The position numbers and the translations under genes are program-made. Under the pieces are notes generated by a model. That model was not told where the DNA came from and made no database searches. It saw only the letters and a list, made by a program, of their open reading frames with translations. 64,000 nucleotides of DNA, taken from positions 11,966,001 to 12,030,000 of the forward strand of contig NC_083386.1 in NCBI RefSeq assembly GCF_031755915.1. The letters run 5' to 3'. Numbering within the stretch: the stretch's first letter is position 1; the number at the start of each line of letters is the position of its first letter. Shown here one piece after another: positions 49,794 to 60,252 of this stretch. This DNA comes from Ziziphus jujuba. Lineage: Eukaryota > Streptophyta > Magnoliopsida > Rosales > Rhamnaceae.

Positions 49794-51073
49794 AAATTTG
49801 GAAAAATAGTAATAATAATAGCATTCATTTATAATATCAGAATATATAATTGGGTGCGTAAAATCATATTTTTAAAATATTTGCTGGTTTTTTAATTTTC
49901 AGCTAAAAAAGTGAATTAGGGTAATTTTATATCTTCTCATAATTAATTAAATTATTACGTACCTTGTCCCCATAAAAGTCAAATAGAATGTTGCTGTCGC
50001 TGCCATTTATAACTTTGAAGACTGAGAGTCCCACTTGCAAAAGAGTATACGCCGTCCCAAAAACGATTGCTGCTAGCACATATCTGCAAATCATATTTCA
50101 TAAGATTTAGCACCTTAATTAAGTTGGTTAATGTTCATTAATTTATTCACATTAGGAAGAGTTTGACACACACACGCACATATATATAGACATAATTATA
50201 TTAAAAAAATTAAGTTAATGAGGGACCAGATTGAGCTACCAATTATCTCATTTAACAAAACGGGCCAGATAATAACTAAAAGAGATTTTTCTTGTCTTTC
50301 AAAATATATTTATACAGAAGTTAAATCCACAATTCAACAAAAATAAAAGGCAAACTTAAAAGAATTCAAAGTAATTCTAAAAGTCTTTATACATTCATGT
50401 ATAGTTTTGTTCTTCTCAAAACTAGATCCTAAATTAAAATATAGAAAATTTGTAATGTAATATAAACTTAGATGTGGTTATCACCTTAATAAATAATTAA
50501 AAGTTATAAAATTACTTTCAAAAGTGAGAATTTTTTGTATTTATTTTATTATTATGATTTCCACAAACAAATTAATAGATAACTATCGAAATATCATATA
50601 TATATATATATATATATGTATGTATATAATTTTGATATGAAAAGAAATTTATAAAGAGAGATGTATAGAATAGCCATCAATGATGGTTAAATTATTAAAA
50701 TCATGTAGATCTGACAATTATAAATGTTGTTTCTCATAATTTATTTTTATAAATCCTTTACCATATCATTTTTTATATATATGTATATATTATGAATCCT
50801 ATTAACTTTTTATTTTGTGTGTTTATGTAAATATGAAAAAATTAAAATATCAAAGCATAAATAAAAGAAAAACCAAAAATATAAAAGCAAACACAGTTCA
50901 TGAATTGCTAACTTGTAGGAATAAACATCGGAAAAGCGAAGTCTTACAGAACCATCACTAACTTCGATTGTCTTTGTATTGGTGGTGAGGACTATGAGTG
51001 ATATTAACAGAAGAACCAGCGTAAAAATCCTCAATACAAGACTGCAAATGCTTGAAGTTGCAGTTTGTGCCAT
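49509..51073 (-). pseudogene. CASP-like copy with a one-base deletion in exon 2
   Basis: Exon 1 (50913-51073) encodes MAQTATSSICSLVLRIFTLV and LLLISLIVLTTN. Exon 2 (49963-50082) encodes YVLAAIVFGTAYT, then, in another frame, LQVGLSVFKVINGSDSNILF and DFYGDK. Exon 3 (49509-49712) encodes IMSYMLATGAAAGFGVTADM, then FFAFVCTAVLSVLSSYALPR and a stop. Exon 2 is 120 bp; at this spacing 121 would keep phase, and the missing base is a T in the run after TATACTC (about 50041-50046). Everything else, including the splice sites, is intact, so the lesion is recent or a read error. The 44-bp poly(A) at 49747-49791 sits in the second intron. Confidence 0.75.
49747..49791. repeat. Poly(A) tract of about 44 bp
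   Basis: Uninterrupted A run within the second intron of the frameshifted CASP-like copy. Confidence 0.95.
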
Positions 51074-51160
51074 CTTTCTTAATTGCTTCTCAATTCAGAC
51101 AATTAAGTACTATATGGTTTCAATCTCAAGCACGTCTACTTTTGCAACTCCAAACTAGGC

Positions 51161-51170
51161 CTTTTTATAA
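51161..51170 (-). promoter_or_regulatory. TATA box of the frameshifted CASP-like copy
   Basis: TTATAAAAAG on the minus strand, about 90 bp upstream of the ATG at 51073, at a spacing like that of the intact CASP-like gene. Confidence 0.5.
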
Positions 51171-51535
51171 GCAAATTGGTCAATCCAAAACACATTCCTT
51201 AGTTTTCTTTTGTTTTATTTATTATTCGTATGAAATTAATATTTTATTGGAAGCATAGTTGGAAATTTCTTGGGCAATTTACCATAGCCTCGTATACCGC
51301 CAATACCTTGTGGACTCAATGTAGTGAGTTTACTTTGAAAAAATGATACACTCATATCAGATCGTGCTAATTTGACACGAAAGAGATGGCGAAATATTGA
51401 TATAAAACAAACAATTTGAGAAGAAATTACGGTGGTTCACTGACTTCATTCTTTGGCAACATATGTGTGGTCAAAGCCCGATTGCATTTAATTTATGAAT
51501 TATATTACAAAAATAACATAAAATCAAACATTGAA

Positions 51536-51569
51536 TATTAACGGTATTTAAGATGGACAATGGCATCCA

Positions 51570-51601
<32 letters not shown>

Positions 51602-51716
51602 GTCCGTCTATGGTGCGAACGGTTCTCATGCGGATTATAGTATTGGTGATAGTTTTTCATAGTATTGGTGACGAAACATTGAATATTAACTGTATTTAAG
51701 ATGGACAATGGCATCC

Positions 51717-51747
<31 letters not shown>

Positions 51748-51877
51748 GTCCATCTATGGTGCGGACGGTTCTCATGCGGATCATAGTATTGGTGACGATT
51801 TTTTAAAAAATCGTCGTTAATATTATGAAAACCCGTCACTAATACTGTGATCCTCATGCGGACCGTCCTCATCATAG
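51536..51877. mobile_element. Foldback MITE with a tandem partial copy
   Basis: At 51754-51877 the ends CTATGGTGCGGACGG and its near complement CCGTCCTCATCATAG bracket a 124-bp palindrome whose centre is gacgattttttaaaaaatcgtc. A partial left half of the same element, with its flank 'aatattaacggtatttaagatggacaatggcatcc' and a (TA)n tract, is repeated in tandem at about 51536-51672. The whole reads as one MITE plus a local duplication of its left end. It is non-coding. Confidence 0.7.
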
Positions 51878-52309
51878 AATTTCCATATATATAATAAAAT
51901 TATGTATATAAATATATAAATTACATATAAGGATTTGATATAGTCAGATGTTGTATACGGATATGTCATAGTTTCCTTAGTTGTCAATTGAAGTTCATAT
52001 TTCTCCTTAATTGATTGGTTGACTATGGATAAAGATCAACTCTAGTACTTATCTACAGTATTCTTCCAGCGAGTGGAGTGTGTACATATATGCATATTAG
52101 ATGTTTTCGGCAGCAATGTAAGACTAAAGCAGCGGAAGGTGGTCCTCACTCACGGAATCTCTAATTAAAATTTCTAACTTCCGAATTTAAATTAAAATAA
52201 TATATAGCAATCCTTATACATTAAAGGGAAATTAGATTAGCAATTCGTTTATTTCTTTATTTATTCTGGGGTCAAATTCTTATAAAGTTTTTTTTTTCCC
52301 CTTTTTTTT

Positions 52310-52453
52310 GGTCAATTATTATGCTATTTCTCATCAAGTTGGAAGCGTGAATAAATGATTTAGCATTCCAAGTAAATCTTCTATACTGACGTAGTTTTGG
52401 TCAATTACTAGGCTACTTCTCATCAAGTTGGAAGCGTGAATAAATGATTTAGC
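52310..52453. repeat. Direct repeat of 55 bp
   Basis: 52310-52364 and 52399-52453 share 'ctcatcaagttggaagcgtg' and 'aataaatgatttagc', with 34 bp between the copies. Confidence 0.85.
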
Positions 52454-52628
52454 TCCTTTCTCTCCTCGTTCTATACATACTTTTTTGCCACATTTTTCTC
52501 TCCTTCCGCCTACAGCAACCAACCCATACCTGTAAATCTCCTCATTTAAACTCCTTTGTCTGCTTCAACCTCCAATGTGTATTTGCAAAATTTTATTATT
52601 GACAATGTTATGAATCAGTTGCTAATTT

Positions 52629-52811
52629 ATGTTGTTTTGTTTTTTCTTTTCTATTTTTTCTTCATTCTCTGATGTTCCAACTGGTTTCTTCAAATCTTCT
52701 AAGTATATGGTCCCAGGCTCTGGTCCAAATTCTAATCATGTTTTATCCAAAAGGATGAGAGCAATGTTCTTAAACCGTCATTCAAAGACCATTCAATGTG
52801 TAATTTTTTAA
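52629..52811 (+). CDS. Small ORF with a CLE-like proline/glycine motif
   Basis: 60 residues from an ATG. It starts with a hydrophobic run (MLFCFFFSIFSSFS) that could act as a signal peptide. In the middle is KYMVPGSGPNSNHV, which recalls the VP-x-GPNP-x-H core of CLE signalling peptides with one extra residue. True CLE motifs lie near the C-terminus, whereas about 22 residues follow here, and an LSKR processing-like site comes right after. No neighbouring exon supports it. It may be chance; low confidence. Confidence 0.2.
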   Translation: MLFCFFFSIFSSFSDVPTGFFKSSKYMVPGSGPNSNHVLSKRMRAMFLNRHSKTIQCVIF

Positions 52812-52926
52812 TTTTTTTTTACTTTTTTCCTGATATTGAAGGTGAGATATGTGAACATTGAATCTTCCTCAAAGAAAATAGCGATTTTGTCATGCAACTG
52901 TGCTCACAAGAATAAACAATAACTAT

Positions 52927-53040
52927 ATCATTGTTTCTTCATGCAACAATATTAAGTTACCCATTATAGTGAAATATGTTTAGATCATTGTTTCTTCATG
53001 CAACAATATTACGTTACCCATTATAGTGAAATATGTTTAG
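52927..53040. repeat. Tandem duplication of 57 bp
   Basis: 52927-52983 and 52984-53040 differ at only about one base, so the duplication is recent. Confidence 0.95.
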
Positions 53041-53049
53041 ATGTCCACT

Positions 53050-53928
53050 CAAAAAGTTTGTGGAGGTGCTGTTGGTACGAGAGGAAAAGTTCATCACTCG
53101 GCCTTCAACGATTGTAAAATGTCTATTTTGTCCCTTAAAACAAAGGAAACTCAAAACACTAGCCGTTAGTGTATACATACTTTGATTTGGCTTGTACGTA
53201 TATAACAAACAATAATGCTTTGTGCAAATATTTAAGTTTGGTTTGATGGCGCACAAACTTTCTACTTCTTAAAAGGGGATCAAAACAAGATGCCTGTATG
53301 TGCGCATTTAGTGAGTAATAAGGCGATTATTTCTTAGACAATTGATGATGATCCATATTAACAGAATATGAATACATATACAATTTTTTTTTTTTTTATC
53401 ATTTACAATAATCTTTTTCCATCTCATATCTCAAATTCATGACCTTCCATCCATAGATTTGATTTCTTAATGTATGTAATTCTCATCTTAATAATTTGGC
53501 AAATATTGATGTTGGAAGTACTAAAGGTATTTAAACTTCCAATTGAGTTTTTAATTTTAAATAAGTAGTTGAGACAATACCCTTTAATTAGTTCACATGT
53601 CTACACGATTCTCTTCTTATATTAGAAACATATTTCTAAAAATCAAAACTTTATATGCATATATGGAACTCTTCAATTACTCCACTATAAAATACAAATC
53701 CAGTGAAGTTTTCAGTTAATAATAATAATAATAATAACTATTTACCATATGTGCAATAGAATTTTAATTTATTAATGATTAGACTTTTTTTCATGAATTG
53801 AAAAGGAGATTTTAATGTTGAACTAACAATTTTGAGGTTATTACCAATAAATACTACCATCTAGTTGATCCTAAATAACAGTCAGATATGAGTTTAAAAA
53901 AAAATTATTTTTGGTAATACAAAAAAAT

Positions 53929-53964
<36 letters not shown>

Positions 53965-54810
53965 TAGATCAGCACTACTTTTTATAGAAGCCCTAGCTTA
54001 ATAAAATTGCACCAATGGATCTCCATATATATGGGGCAATTTTTCGGGCCGCATATGTTGACTCTCATATTTGATCAACTTTAAGAATTTTTTTTTTCTG
54101 TTTTTTTATTCAGAAAAAAAAAAGAAAAAAAAAACACTGTAAGATCCTTTTTCTTTTCTTTTTATTTTTTTTTTATTTTTTAAACATGATATAAGTTAGA
54201 GCTTTTGAACATATATATATATATATATATTTACCAACATGTATAAGATTCACCTTGCAATTTTTACATATTATACATGTGATGACATTGTTTAAACAAT
54301 TAATTATTACAAACAACATTAGTCATATGATGTAATATGTACAAACTTGTACAAATTGTTATGAAAAACTTTCTATAGGAACAATTAGCGAAGACATATG
54401 GGTAGAGAATTACGTTAATTAAGTCAACTAAGCAACAAATTTTCTTAATTTGCTTAGAGATCTTACCAAATCATAATTCACTTTGGGTGGCATTATTATT
54501 TTTCTTTACGTTTCGCTGAGAAGCAAGTAAAGTTTTCCCCAAAAACAGAGAAGCAAGTAAAGTAATAAAAACTACCAGATAAAAAGGTGTGCATTTAATT
54601 ACCCCAAAAAAAAAATAGGTGTGCATTTAGTTGACTAAATATTAAAAAGACGACAGTAACTGTTGGAAACTACTTTTACTATTTCATGAAAAAGAACAGC
54701 GATCTGGGGACTAGCGACCAAAGTACAATAAACTTTGCCTATGAGGAATTATATAATACCTAGATTTGGTGGTATTCAGAATGAGAGTTATTGATTATAT
54801 TATATTCTAC
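53050..54810. other. Intergenic, no gene recognised
   Basis: AT-rich with poly(A/T) runs, an (ATA)n tract at about 53720-53735 and (TA)n tracts near 53935-53960 and 54212-54230. Nothing coding was recognised. Confidence 0.55.
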
Positions 54811-54819
54811 ATTTTGCAG

Positions 54820-54903
54820 GCTAAAGATCTGAACCTTGTTGCTGGTGCGGCCAAAGATGTTGGTTTTAAATGTCCTGTGACATTCCAAACACAAACGATG
54901 TAA
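54820..54903 (+). pseudogene. 3-hydroxyisobutyrate dehydrogenase-like exon fragment
   Basis: After an acceptor TTTTGCAG the frame reads AKDLNLVAGAAKDVGFKCPV and TFQTQTM before a stop. AKDLxL..SAKEVGxxCPLTSxAQ is a conserved C-terminal segment of plant 3-hydroxyisobutyrate dehydrogenase-like proteins (valine breakdown). No other exon of such a gene is found nearby, so it is an isolated fragment, perhaps carried by the transposon whose end lies near 55.65 kb. Confidence 0.5.
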
Positions 54904-55269
54904 ATTCCTTTACCTACTTGACTTAACTATTTTCATAATAAATAAATTTTGGATAAATATGTAATTTAGTTTCTCACAAAACAGTATAATATAGTTATTC
55001 TACGAGAAATGGATTGTATATGGTGTAAAGTAAATCCATATGCAATTAATTGCTTGTTGACATTTTTCATTTTTATTTTATTGTAGTAGATTTAAAAATT
55101 TTAGTAATATACATATTCTTTTTTACTATTAATAGTATGAACTATTTTTTTTGTTTAATTGTTTTTATACAATATGAATACTTTTATAATATTTGTGTTA
55201 GCAAAAAAGATTAAAAAATATTATAAGCAAATAAAATTTTAAAAAATTATTTGCAAATTTTAAAAAAAA

Positions 55270-55648
55270 AAATTGGAAAATTCTTTGCTGACTAAATTAT
55301 TTTCGTCGCTAAAAGATGTATTGCTGACAAAATTATTTCATCGCTAGTTAAATTTTCACCAATATGAAAAATAGTTTTTTTGATGCCATATTTTGTCGCC
55401 AAAATTTTTTATCAACAATTTTGAATTTGTTGGAAATAGTCTTTAGCGAGAAAATTATATTTTTGTCGGCAAATATTTTTTTTTTTGGAGGAAAGTTGAA
55501 AATTTGTCGGTAAATACAATTGCAGAGAAGGTATAGACGACGAAGCTGCCGATGAATTTATTTTCGTCGGTAAATGTTTTAGTGATGAATTTATATTTTT
55601 ACCAACAATATTATTTTGATGGTAAAAGGCAAATTTCTTGTAGTAAGT
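55270..55648. mobile_element. CACTA (En/Spm)-like terminal region, right end
   Basis: The stretch is full of short words such as 'tcgtcggtaaat', 'gtcggcaaat' and 'ttgctgacaaaatt', in the manner of subterminal repeats in CACTA elements. It ends with ATTTCTTGTAGTA, close to the complement of the CACTACAAGAAAT terminal repeat. No matching left end was found, so only one end is supported. Confidence 0.45.
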
Positions 55649-55689
55649 TTCATATTATAATCACAATAGACTAGTTTTGCTTATATCAT

Positions 55690-56085
55690 TAAATGTCTAA
55701 AAAGTAATTAAATGATAAAAAAAATTACCAATGAAGTTAATTTGATAATTTTTTTATTAAATATAAATAATATTTATGAATTTTTTAAAAAAAATTTAAA
55801 AATTCTATTAATATTTTTGAAATTTCAATAAAAATTTTAAAAATTTTTCATGGAAATTATAGATTTTTTTAACCAAATCATTAAGCATTTGATGGATATT
55901 ATGAAAAATTGATTTTTCCATGGAAATTCGATGGAAATTATAAATTTTTTTATGGAAATTCAATGGATATTATAGAAGTTTTATCCACTTCCACTTCGAA
56001 CGTATATTTTATTTCGACCCTTCCAAAAATGAAAATATCAAAAAAATTTCAAATAAATATTGAATATTTTAAACCTTGCTTTTAA
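55690..56085. repeat. AT-rich repeat, inverted relative of 38.9 kb
   Basis: Ends, on the minus strand, with AAGGTTTAAAATATTCAATATTT, similar to the start of the 38877-40010 repeat, and has the same 'ggaaattcgatggaaatta' style. It abuts the duplicated segment. Confidence 0.4.
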
Positions 56086-56155
56086 CAACTAGCCGTAGCA
56101 CCAATGCCAATGGATTTCTAATGGTTTTCTACCAACCAACTACCTAGTTATGATA

Positions 56156-56203
<48 letters not shown>

Positions 56204-56981
56204 TATTTATTTATTTATTTAATGGAAACTATAGATTTTTCTCTATTTTTTAGGTTGGGGAAAAAAGAAAGTGGCAGCATACAGGGACAATCCATTTTTT
56301 TTTTATTAACAATAATTATGAATTTAAATTGTTACAACTTGAATATATTAAAGAAATAACTAAACTGCTTTGCAAAAGACCCAAAAAAACAAAAAAACAA
56401 AAAAACAAAAAAAAAAAAAGAAAAGAAAAGAAAAATGAAACTGCAATTGGCAGACAATGCGGACCAGGGTTGCTAGGATTTCTTTAGCACATTTATTATT
56501 TGTTTGGCTTGAAAGCCCGTTCTACATCTACCAAATAATGTTCTTAAAATTTCTTATTTTCTTATGTCAAAAACGAATTATATATTCTAAAGACATTAAA
56601 CTTCCATATCAATTTTATTATAATTTTTTGTTTTCTTACTTCTTGTTTAATGTTTACCTATCATGGTAATATTACCTCAATGAAACAAGGTACGTAATTT
56701 TTTATATTTTTTACTTTTTTATGTTGAGACTTCAACTAAATAAGAATACAAAAAAAATGATTATAGTAATGCAAACGTCCAGGTTTCATTCTCCCTATTT
56801 TTTTTTTCTTTTTGGTAATGATCTCCGTACTTTCAATACATAAAAAGAATATAAAAATAAAACATTTGACACTATCTAATATTATTTGAAAAAATAAAAA
56901 ATTCAAAGGCTCTATGAAAAGGAAAGGGTTTTTTTTTTTTTTCTTTTTTCCTTTTTGAATATAAAAATAGAAAGATAATAG

Positions 56982-57276
56982 CTTCTTTTTTTTTTTTGGG
57001 TGAATAATTAATAAACCTTTTGATGAGTATTTTTAGCCCAGAAAATTGAGAACTATGGAATATTAATGGTCATGGCTTAAACAACTCTCATCGGAGTCCA
57101 TTGACTACCTAGCCCGCCATCATACGGCTACCCCAATCCCCTTCCCCTATAGTGTATAAAGGTTCTACACCAAAACGATAAATGGGGCTGTTGGAACTCG
57201 AATCCACAACTTTTACAAGCATATATGATAGGAAGCCAATGATGATGACCATTTGCTCCACCCCTTGGTGTCTAAA
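56982..57276 (-). mobile_element. tRNA-derived-type SINE, 295 bp, with target duplication
   Basis: Flanked by AAAGATAATAG on both sides (56971-56981 and 57277-57287). Copy A has this word once with nothing between (about 24755). On the minus strand it starts near 57276 and has a box A-like GGAGCAAATGG (about 57249-57260). A box B-like GTGGATTCGAGTTCC follows about 40 bp later (57190-57208). It ends in a poly(A) tail (poly(T) on the plus strand at about 56985-56997). These are the features of a RNA polymerase III-driven SINE. Confidence 0.82.
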
Positions 57277-57601
57277 AAAGATAATAGTTCTAAGCTTAGA
57301 TTTGCGGGTATACATATATATAATCCTGATTACACCAGGATATTTTGACTTTACAAAATATATATACACTTTACATAATTATTCGTACAATTATAAGCAT
57401 ATTAGAGTGTTTAAAAACGTTCTCCCAAGTGCCACTTTTTGTTTTTTTATTATTATTTTTTTGGTGAAATTGCAAGTGCCAATTATTTTATTGTTATATT
57501 TTATATGAATAATTTTATTTTATTTATTCATTATATGAATAAGAAAAGTTCAACGCTTAGAGGATAACATGCCTCTGAAATCCAAAATGTGAGGCTAATA
57601 T

Positions 57602-59179
57602 GGGCAGTTTGTTTCACCGGGTTGGACAGGATTGTATCCCAAGTGTTTGGTAGCATCAAATAGAGAACCAGATAACTTACCACTACAGTAAAATAATTCC
57701 CCTCAAGGAGGATTAAACTGACCCGTCTCTCCTCCTGGGTCAGCTTTTTATCCGAAGCTCATCGAATGTTGTGGTCTCTCTCGCTAGTGTCTCCTGCTGG
57801 TATCTCTGGCCAGATCAAGCTCGCCGGACCATTCGTGGCTCTCGGAGTTGAAACCCCCCCGGTGAGTAGTGTTCTTCTTGAATCCGTGAGTTTTTCTTCT
57901 ATATTTCTCTCCGATAATAACGAAGGAATCTTCTCTCTCTCTCTCTACCCTCCTGCTTCCTGCTTCCTTCTTCTTAAAGTGAGCCTCTTCAATATAGCAA
58001 TGGTGGAATCACGACTAGCAGTATTTCTTTTGGTCATGGGATTTCTATCATTTACATCTGAGTCCCTTCGGTTCGACCTGAAATCTGGCCACACCAAATG
58101 CGTTTTAGAAGATATAAATAGCAATTCAATGACGATGGGCAAGTACAGCGTCGTCAAGCCCAACGAGGGTCATCCTCTTCCCGCTTCCCACAAGCTTTCG
58201 TCAACTGGGTGTTGGATAATTTGTTTGGTTGATTGAAATTTATAGGTAACTTCGCAATATGGGAATACCCTTCACCCTGCGGACCACCAGGATTCAGGGC
58301 ACCGGAAGTTACATGACTTGCTTCTTTGCCCCTGATCACAAGCCCGAGACCACGTTGACTGTTGAATTTGATTGGAGGACTGGGTTTTCTGCTGAAGATT
58401 GGTCCAATGTTGCTAAGAAAGGCTCTGTTGAGGTAAAGTTTTTCTTTTCTGATTTCTCTTTTCCGCAATTGGGATTGGTTTATTGATAGAATTTGAGTTT
58501 GCCAAAAGGTAAATGCTTTTTATATGTGGGAGCATGAGTTCAAGGCAAAAGAACGGGTTTCCTTAGACATTTTATATTTCCTAAATTTATTGGTTTTGTT
58601 GTGGGGTTATTTAATTTATTCATGGTTAACTGAGGTTTTTGACAAACCCATTTTGTGGTATTCATGAGAATTCATTTGAAACTGTTCTTGATGCTCAACG
58701 TCCCTTTTCAGAGAGGAAGAAGTGCAGGGGCTTAACAAATCAACTAGCACCAAGATGATCGTGTTTACTCTTCTCTCAATTGTTATTTGCTTGTCGGTGG
58801 CAAGAATGCAGTTATGACACTAGAAGACCTTTTTTGAGAAAAAGAAGCTCATTTAAATTTGAGTGGGTTTCAAGTTTCATGTCATTTATCTGTGCTTTTG
58901 TAAATTATTTTGCATGTATATATAAATATATAAATTTACAACTTTAATTAGATGTAATAATTTTTTTTATAAATATATAAATTTATAATTTTAATTAGAT
59001 GTAATAGTTGTTTTAATATAAATATAGCACTTAAATTTATAAATATATTTATAAAATAGTCTAATTCAGTCCAATTCTATATCAAATATAAGACAATTAA
59101 TTCATTATTCAGTTCGAAACTATAACAAATATAATTTATTCTATTTAATCGGCCCTATTCGGCGTACCAAACCCTCCTC
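57602..59179 (+). mobile_element. Non-autonomous Harbinger (Pack-type) carrying gene fragments
   Basis: The left end GGGCAGTTTGTTTCACC and right end GGCGTACCAAACCCTCC match the ends of the 40.3-48.5 kb Harbinger. So do the subterminal blocks 'aaactgaccc..cctgggtca' on the left and 'cagtccaattct..ttcagttcgaaactata' on the right. It is flanked by TAT (57599-57601 and 59180-59182), and copy A has a single TAT at the same point (25147-25149), an empty site. It has no transposase; the interior holds p24 gene sequence and a possible second exon near 57770-57870. It could have been mobilised by the element at 40 kb. Confidence 0.82.
58000..58434 (+). pseudogene. Captured p24 (emp24/gp25L) cargo-receptor fragment
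   Basis: From ATG 58000 the frame reads a signal peptide (RLAVFLLVMGFLSFTSES) and then LRFDLKSGHTKCVLEDINSN and MGKYSVVKPNEGHPLPASHK, the start of the GOLD domain of plant p24-delta proteins, which carry cargo in COPI/COPII vesicles. A second block (from about 58243) has VTSQYGNTLH, then a deletion and frame change, then TCFFAPDHKPETTLTVEFDW and NVAKKGSVE up to a donor-like GTAAAG at 58435. The cargo-binding coil, membrane segment and tail are absent. Because of the deletion and missing 3' end it cannot make p24. Confidence 0.8.
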
Positions 59180-59799
59180 TATGTCTATCATATGCATACA
59201 CATCTATATATAATAGTTTCAAAATATGACCGAGCGTCTCTTTAGGCTATGTGCGGATTCTTGTCCCGCATGACTTTAGGTTGTCCCTATGGTCAACACT
59301 CACTTTTCCGTGGGTCTTATTGGGCTTCTCCATATGCCGCTTTATTTCATAATGAGCAGCATTGCGAAATCCCCCCAAAAAAAAAAAATAATAATAATAA
59401 TACTATAAAATCAAACTAATTTCAAGATAAATAAATTTATTTGTTTTCAACAAAATTTTGTAAGATATATGTGATTTTCAGAGAAAAAAAACTACATATA
59501 TATGTATATATATGTGACGAAAAAGATGGATTGTTACATATTATATGACGGCTTTTATTTACGTTGTTTGTTTGTATATTTTATTATTGTTTTTTAAAGT
59601 TTTGCTGGTTGGGCAAGAATTACGACAGCTTTAGAAATCAATTTTTTTTCCACATAATTTCTTCCCTATTTCCTGTCTCTTCGGCACGCGCAATCATTTT
59701 TTTATTATTTTGATAGGTCGGCACTGGCATGCAAATATTAAATCCGTGATGCGTCAATTACAAGCTATAGTTTGTTGAATTTTCCACATTGAATATTAT

Positions 59800-60252
59800 T
59801 CTTTAGGAAGATCTTTTATCCCTACAGACTTCAAAAGTTGATTCCGAATCCAATCAAACATTCCTTTAAATTAATTAATCTGGTGCGACAACATCACTGC
59901 TACTACGCTCTAAATCCTGTTTTCGGCTCGCACCAAATAGGAACTATCTAGAACAACCTGCGTTCTGTTTTGCTTTTTTTTTGGCTTGGAATCTAGAACG
60001 ACCTACGCGCACTATTACTTACACATGTAGGCAACTTCCAGGAAGCTACCTTAGAATCCATCGGTGGCATTTAAATATCTATCATCTTAGAGGGATGAAC
60101 ATGCAAAGATTCATTGTGGTGTCTTTTGTTTATTTTCAAACTTTTAAAATCCTTGGCCTTTCTATTTTGCTTGTTTTTCATTTTTTGTTGCTAATATTTA
60201 TCTCTGATTCTTTTCTTCTCGGAAGCTCTTTCGATCTAAGATCACGACGATA
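59800..60252 (+). promoter_or_regulatory. Promoter and leader of the HSP70-DC1 fusion
   Basis: Sequence in front of the fusion's ATG that has no counterpart in front of the 27.8-kb DC1 gene, so it probably came with the Hsp70 part. Two copies of 'tctagaac' (about 59947-59954 and 59991-59998) resemble half of a heat-shock element, with one mismatch to TTCnnGAA. A TTTAAATA word at about 60071-60078 could serve as a TATA box. The leader ends in a CT-rich stretch and gataATGGC. Heat regulation is only suggested. Confidence 0.4.

Larger units (their letters stand above)
56085..59788 (+). repeat. Segmental duplication, copy B, with two insertions
   Basis: Same order and orientation as 23850-25758. 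Relative to copy A it has gained a SINE (56982-57276) and a 1.58-kb Harbinger (57602-59179). Without these it is about 1.8 kb long. Similarity ends at 'agtttgttga.ttttccac' (59788), and the HSP70-DC1 promoter region follows. Confidence 0.85.

Noticed and set aside
57766..58236. 156-codon frame taken as one protein
   Set aside because: Only the part from 58000 matches p24; the part before it reads through leader and probable intron inside a transposon.
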